Below are positions 59,825-64,000 of a DNA stretch of 64,000 bases, piece after piece. Within the stretch, counting starts at the first letter, position 1. Each line of letters opens with the position of its first letter. The DNA lies in contig NC_026741.1 of NCBI RefSeq assembly GCF_000210295.1, positions 1,364,001-1,428,000 on the forward strand. Direction: 5' to 3'. The position numbers and the translations under genes are program-made. The DNA comes from Trypanosoma brucei gambiense DAL972 (Eukaryota; Euglenozoa; Kinetoplastea; Trypanosomatida; Trypanosomatidae). Below the pieces are notes generated by a model. It was not told the origin of the DNA and searched no databases. It saw nothing but the letters and a program-made list of their open reading frames with translations.

Positions 59825-60783
59825 CATCGTCAGGGCTTCCGTACTGTAACTTCACGGTGTGTTAATGGACGGCTTCCGGAAGCACATAAACTACATCAAT
59901 GATGGAAACGGGAGGGCGCGTGCGCGCGTTTTGAATACGTGGTAAAGGCTGTGAAACGCTGTTGGCGCCTCCTTCGGTTATTAAGAAGGATCATACTGTA
60001 CTTGCGTGAGATGGGCCACCAGCAATTGGCCCAATGCTCGGTGGTGGAGGTTGCGAGAGAAAAAAAATGAATTAGCCCACGAACTGGTGATATTCTGTCG
60101 TTAACACTACCCTTACCTCTGGAATGGAAAGTGTATTTCCAGAGAAGGATAGAACTTCAGCCACTAATTGGCTGCGTGTTTTACCAAAGCTGCGGTACAC
60201 ATTCGTGATGTCCTTTTGGTACAATTTACTTTTTGACGTTTTTTTTTTTTAAAAAAAAAACATATCTATTTTTTTTTTTTACTGGCTACACTTTTGTTAT
60301 GCACGAAAGAGAGAATTCACGGTCCGGACTACTTAGCCTAAAGCAAGAGGAAGTTCTTTTCCCCTATTGGGCAAGTTAACACGAAGTTCCCTATTTTTGT
60401 GTGTGCGTCGGTGCCTGTGTGGGACCGGTGTTCGCAACCCACAGCGTGTTTGTAGCTTTTGATGGTCCCCGGGACTCAGTTATTCTCACGTTTTGTTGAA
60501 TGGCATTGCCTTCGTCTGAGTTTTCGCCTTGTATATTAGTATTGTTTTCTCTGCAACCATCGCCATCGCGCAAGTTTTTTTTTTGTTGTTGTGCGGGGGT
60601 AGTCGTGCTTTCTGTGTGTGTCTTTACTGAGACTGCCGCTCAAATGTTTGCTTAATGTTCATGTACAATATCCTCGTGCACACACCCGTAAACGAAGGCG
60701 TACGGTGCGATACACACATTATGTTTTGAAGTTCCGTCAAATTTTCCAATTTTGACCTACTTGCCCGCTGCGATGCATGCGCC
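59825..60783 (+). other. Intergenic region
   Basis: Poly-T/poly-A/poly-T (60240-60280) and T-rich sequence; 3' UTR of the 159-aa gene. Confidence 0.5.
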
Positions 60784-60848
60784 ACTTAATTTCTGCGTTT
60801 GCCCTCCTTGCTTATCACTGTAATGTTGTGGCCATTCACTTACCAAAG
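60784..60848 (+). promoter_or_regulatory. Trans-splice acceptor of 533-aa gene
   Basis: Pyrimidine tract CTTAATTTCTGCGTTTGCCC... and AG at 60847-60848. It lies inside an in-frame upstream extension (ATG 60777), so the mRNA would begin after that ATG, and the first ATG left is 60969. Confidence 0.5.
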
Positions 60849-60968
60849 GAATCAGAAGTACGGTGGAAAGGGGTGAATAAACATCGGGTAGAGGTGAAGC
60901 GCGCAGAAAAGTGTCGAATCGAAAACAATTATATACCTATATATATTATTTTTTCTTTTCGGCATTAC

Positions 60969-62570
60969 ATGGCTTTTGCAACCTCCCCAGGACAGAGGCC
61001 TCAAAAACAGTACATTAACAAGTTTACTGCCTTCTTCTTTCGTGAAGTTGATAGGGGCTTTTCCTCACCTTACGTTGTTTTTTCCACTGGAACTGTCCTC
61101 GCACTCGCCGGATGGAAGTTCTTCAAGCGCCGCGTAGAACCAGAGAGGCAGATAAATGCCGTTTTACGGCAGCCGCGGTCGCGGGTACCGCTTAGTGATG
61201 CACATAATGTTTTTTGGGGTTTCAGAACAAACAGTGGCACCGACAACACCTCCCCTCGTAGTCTTGGAGAGGCAATGTCCGAGGATATGGAAGAGGCATT
61301 GAGGCGGCCCAGGCTTCTGCATAGTGAACCGAGTGAATTACAAGATAGTAGGACGGAGAGCAGTGGCGGAACGCAAGCCAATGTAGCTTGCATGGAACTG
61401 CAGGAATACGATCCGCAGTATGGAGATGACGTAGTGTTTCGAAGCGTACATTACATTTACAGCGAGCGTGATGGAAGTACCTCTCAGGTCGACAACAAGA
61501 CAGAGGAGGTTGTTGAAAAAGGGGAGGACTCATCTTATTTGTCTCGCATGCCCGGACATGGTTTGTCCGTTATACATGGCATGGTAAAATGCAAGTTTGT
61601 TACTGCACAAAACAACTGTGTGCCTTACGCCGGTCACCTTGAGAGTGAATACGCTCGCAAGATGATGCTTGCACTTGGACCTGTGCATATCTTGCGGGAT
61701 ATTGCACGAACATCGTTTCCCATCCGGTTCACCACAGTAAAGGAGACTCCGGTCTCCACATTGGTGTGCGGTTTGCACAGCGGGGAGGCACCGCGGTGGC
61801 TAAGCAACGCCTTTCCCAACTTTCAAATCGACGTGGTGGAGCGCGACGGCGCGCTCGTACGCGTTTGTCGCCGCTTCATGGGCCTACAGGAGTCGAGTAA
61901 TCTGCGCCTGTTTATTGCGGATCCGGTAGACTTTCTTCGACGCAATGCCCTCGTAGATGTCTCTTCTGGGAAGAGGTACGATCTCATTATGATTGACACC
62001 CTTGATGGCGCAGGGCGACTAAGCACGCAATACGGACGACTCGAGTTCATCAATAGCGTGCGTAACAGTCTCTCGCCTGCTGGGTGCGTTGTCGCCGCCC
62101 TCCCAAACCGTGATGCGGCGTTTCTTTATCACATGATACAAAACTGGCGTCTCGCTTTCGCCGGACGCACTGTGCTCCTCGTGCATTGCGTGACGTCACC
62201 GCACACAATGCTGATTACATTTCAAGATGATGCGGAACGTGGTCGAGCGAATTTTGGTAGTGTGGGTGGCGTTGATGAGTTTAAAGACCTCCTGCGCACG
62301 AAGATATCGCATTACGGTGTGAAGCGGATTCCTTTCGATCTCTCCGCGGAGGTGTCACGCGATAACTTCCGTGTGCTGCACCCCGGTAAGACGTACCAGA
62401 TGGATGCGTATCTTCCTAGTGGACACCCACAACTTCGAAGCATCGGGGAAGGTAATTTTGTTTTTGGCGGAGCGTCAAATGGAGGTTCGTGGACTGAGTG
62501 GCTTCGGCGTTTGGGCGGTTCCTGGCTGACACCGACGCAGCGCACTGATTTGAAGTGGATGGAAAAGTGA
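60969..62570 (+). CDS. Membrane-anchored spermidine-synthase-like protein
   Basis: 533 aa from ATG 60969; a start at 60777 would add 64 residues but crosses the apparent splice acceptor. An N-terminal hydrophobic segment (YVVFSTGTVLALAGWKFF, ~32-50) is followed by basic residues, then a variable region to ~250. From about 255 there is a class I Rossmann fold: STLVCGLHSGEAPRWLSNAFPNFQIDVVERDGALVRVCRRFMGL, LRLFIADPVDFLRRNA, RYDLIMIDTLDGAG, FINSVRNSLSPAGCVVAALPN. This resembles spermidine synthase and the C-terminal domain of METTL13. The gating residues of true spermidine synthases are not evident, so methyl transfer is as likely. Substrate unknown. Confidence 0.8.
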   Translation: MAFATSPGQRPQKQYINKFTAFFFREVDRGFSSPYVVFSTGTVLALAGWKFFKRRVEPERQINAVLRQPRSRVPLSDAHNVFWGFRTNSGTDNTSPRSLGEAMSEDMEEALRRPRLLHSEPSELQDSRTESSGGTQANVACMELQEYDPQYGDDVVFRSVHYIYSERDGSTSQVDNKTEEVVEKGEDSSYLSRMPGHGLSVIHGMVKCKFVTAQNNCVPYAGHLESEYARKMMLALGPVHILRDIARTSFPIRFTTVKETPVSTLVCGLHSGEAPRWLSNAFPNFQIDVVERDGALVRVCRRFMGLQESSNLRLFIADPVDFLRRNALVDVSSGKRYDLIMIDTLDGAGRLSTQYGRLEFINSVRNSLSPAGCVVAALPNRDAAFLYHMIQNWRLAFAGRTVLLVHCVTSPHTMLITFQDDAERGRANFGSVGGVDEFKDLLRTKISHYGVKRIPFDLSAEVSRDNFRVLHPGKTYQMDAYLPSGHPQLRSIGEGNFVFGGASNGGSWTEWLRRLGGSWLTPTQRTDLKWMEK

Positions 62571-63204
62571 CCAGCTTGTTGTTACCCATCAGGTATGCAT
62601 TGCTTATTTTGGATCGCTTTGTCGCTCGTGGAAAAACAGTGATAACACATGGGGAATGGTGTTTTGTTTTTGTACGGAGAAAAGGTCTCTTTAACGTCGC
62701 ACGATTTTTTTTTTCCCGTGACGGTGAATGTGCGCCGAGTGCGGACGACATCGATGAGTCTCGCTGAGCCGCCGTCGTCACGGTCGTAGTAAATGGGGCA
62801 ATGATTTTGTACCCTGCCTGTGCACGTTCTTTATCGATCCCTTTGGCACTCTGTCATCACTTCTTTTTCGTCAACCTTAACATTTACGGTGTTTGGATTC
62901 TATGTTTGTTGGTGTTACCTAGTTTTGCATTGAGGGCCACGTTGTGTCGAAAACGGCAGCCCGAAATCTGGGACTAGAACTTTGAGGGGCACGAGTGCCC
63001 TAATTATTCCTCACTCGGTGGAGAAAAGCAACGGGGACACGGGGATTTTAGACAAAAAAACAAAGGCAGAAGGAAAAGAATAAGTAACAAAGGTAAAACA
63101 AAACAGCGGAGAACGAATTTGAAAAATACGCTTAATACAAGCAGAAGGGAGCACTGCACATATTTTAACGTAGGTGACTCAAGGACCGGCACTGACAACC
63201 GAAG
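62571..63204 (+). other. Intergenic region
   Basis: 3' UTR of the spermidine-synthase-like gene and, after an A-rich section (63050-63120), the acceptor zone of the next gene (TTTTAACGTAG near 63172). No other gene. Confidence 0.5.
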
Positions 63205-64000
63205 ATGATCGCCGACGCGGTGCCTGCTGTCACTCAGGTTGTCTTCGCTATATGCCTCTGCACCGGTGTTAGTACGTTTATTCCGAATTTAGTCGAAACT
63301 GCAAAGGATATGAGCGTTTTTGTATCCCATTTGCTGATCCCATCACTCACCTTTTACAACATCGCAACCCCCCTTAGTGTCGAACTTCTGAAGAAATGCT
63401 CCGTTTTGATCCTTTTCGCCGCTCTTATCGTGGTTCTTGGCGTGCTTATCGCGCAACTTGCCTCGTTCTTTCTCTTCAGGGTGAAAAATACCGGCATTCC
63501 ACGCGATTTACAGCGTTCGGTACATTTTAAACTTTTGCGTCGGCGTGGAAGGCGAGAGAGCGATGACGGGGTTTCGGGGAAGTCGACGCACATCCTCAAT
63601 ATTGTTGTCAACGGAGAGAGGGAAGAGCTGCCTATTGAACCGCGGGATGTCCTTGAGCGCTTGGAGCCTCCGGAGGAAGAGTACGAAAATGAACCATTTT
63701 ACTGTTGTGCTATGACGCTAGCACTTTGTGTGCAGAATGCCGTGACTATTCCACTGTCTCTTCTGCAGGCGCTCGCCGAGACGCTACCGTGGATTGATTT
63801 GGAAGCTGGAACGGCGTATATATTCATGTACAGCATAGTTACCATTTGTGTCGTATGGGGGGTGGGGCCGGTGCTTGTCAGGAGAGCAAAGAAGACGACA
63901 GACAAGCGTCGCATAATTCGTGAGCTTATGGAACAACAACGTAGACTGCAGAACTGTCATGAGGCGACCACACAGACGGAAGTGTCCTGCACTACTTCCC
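63205..64000 (+). CDS. PIN-like membrane transport protein, 3' end outside window
   Basis: The frame is open from ATG 63205 to the window edge (265 residues seen). The first half has hydrophobic segments VVFAICLCTGVSTFIPN, VFVSHLLIPSLTFYNIATP and VLILFAALIVVLGVLIAQLASFFLF, the N-terminal helices of the auxin efflux carrier (PIN/PILS) family. A ~70-residue charged loop follows, then CAMTLALCVQNAVTIPLSLLQALAETLPW, which matches the family's second-repeat FGNSGNLPL region, and AYIFMYSIVTICVVWGVGPVLVR. In plants such proteins carry auxin or related anions; in protists the substrate is unknown. The last visible part is a charged cytosolic loop. Confidence 0.82.
   Translation, partial: MIADAVPAVTQVVFAICLCTGVSTFIPNLVETAKDMSVFVSHLLIPSLTFYNIATPLSVELLKKCSVLILFAALIVVLGVLIAQLASFFLFRVKNTGIPRDLQRSVHFKLLRRRGRRESDDGVSGKSTHILNIVVNGEREELPIEPRDVLERLEPPEEEYENEPFYCCAMTLALCVQNAVTIPLSLLQALAETLPWIDLEAGTAYIFMYSIVTICVVWGVGPVLVRRAKKTTDKRRIIRELMEQQRRLQNCHEATTQTEVSCTTS

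Noticed and set aside
1..64000. Cis-spliced introns, CRISPR arrays, bacterial-type promoters, ribosome-binding sites
   Set aside because: All genes called are intact single frames; spacing and sequence fit trypanosomatid polycistrons. No direct-repeat/spacer array seen.

Overview
The window looks like nuclear DNA of a kinetoplastid, most likely Trypanosoma brucei. The genes are intronless and lie in long same-strand runs. Pyrimidine tracts followed by an AG, the pattern of spliced-leader trans-splicing acceptors, sit just upstream of many start codons. An array of calflagin genes (flagellar Ca2+-binding proteins with an N-terminal MGCS) is very close to the T. brucei Tb-24/Tb-44/Tb-17 locus. 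From memory of that locus I would place the window on chromosome 8, but this was not checked by alignment.

Layout. (1) Bases 1-8944: rightward polycistron with a WW-repeat protein (5' end outside the window), a coiled-coil protein, a COQ10-like START protein, a small unknown protein and an EMAPII-type tRNA-binding protein. (2) Bases 8945-16418: convergent strand-switch region with no convincing protein gene. It holds a tRNA-Arg(ACG) gene and a perfect 13-bp inverted repeat. (3) Bases 16419-32138: leftward polycistron. In order of transcription it carries VPS20 (ESCRT-III), an OMS1-like methyltransferase, an unknown 628-aa protein, a 941-aa coiled-coil protein, a divergent CDK (probably CRK4), UFM1, an unknown single-TM protein and a small Ser/Thr/Pro-rich ORF. 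A perfect 321-bp duplication sits in two intergenic regions here. (4) Bases 32139-36940: divergent strand-switch region, the likely Pol II initiation zone for both arms, with poly-C/G tracts and changes of strand composition. (5) Bases 36941-64000: rightward polycistron with calflagin, an amino acid transporter, two more calflagins, an unknown protein, RRP1/Nop52, an atypical kinase, APE1, an unknown protein, CSN5, an ISA1-type Fe-S protein, a small unknown protein, a membrane-anchored spermidine-synthase-like protein, and the 5' part of a PIN-like transporter cut by the window edge.

Polycistron members are not functionally grouped, as is usual in trypanosomatids, so neighbourhood says little about function. 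Two themes do stand out: post-translational modifiers (UFM1, the modifier itself; CSN5, a NEDD8 isopeptidase) and membrane/flagellum biology (calflagins, VPS20). Several reading frames open at GTG/TTG. I placed their starts at the first ATG, using splice-acceptor position where it was informative. I found no convincing new multi-gene system. The most unusual items are the identical 321-bp twin element, the hairpin in the convergent region, the mosaic calflagin array and the composition of the divergent region.
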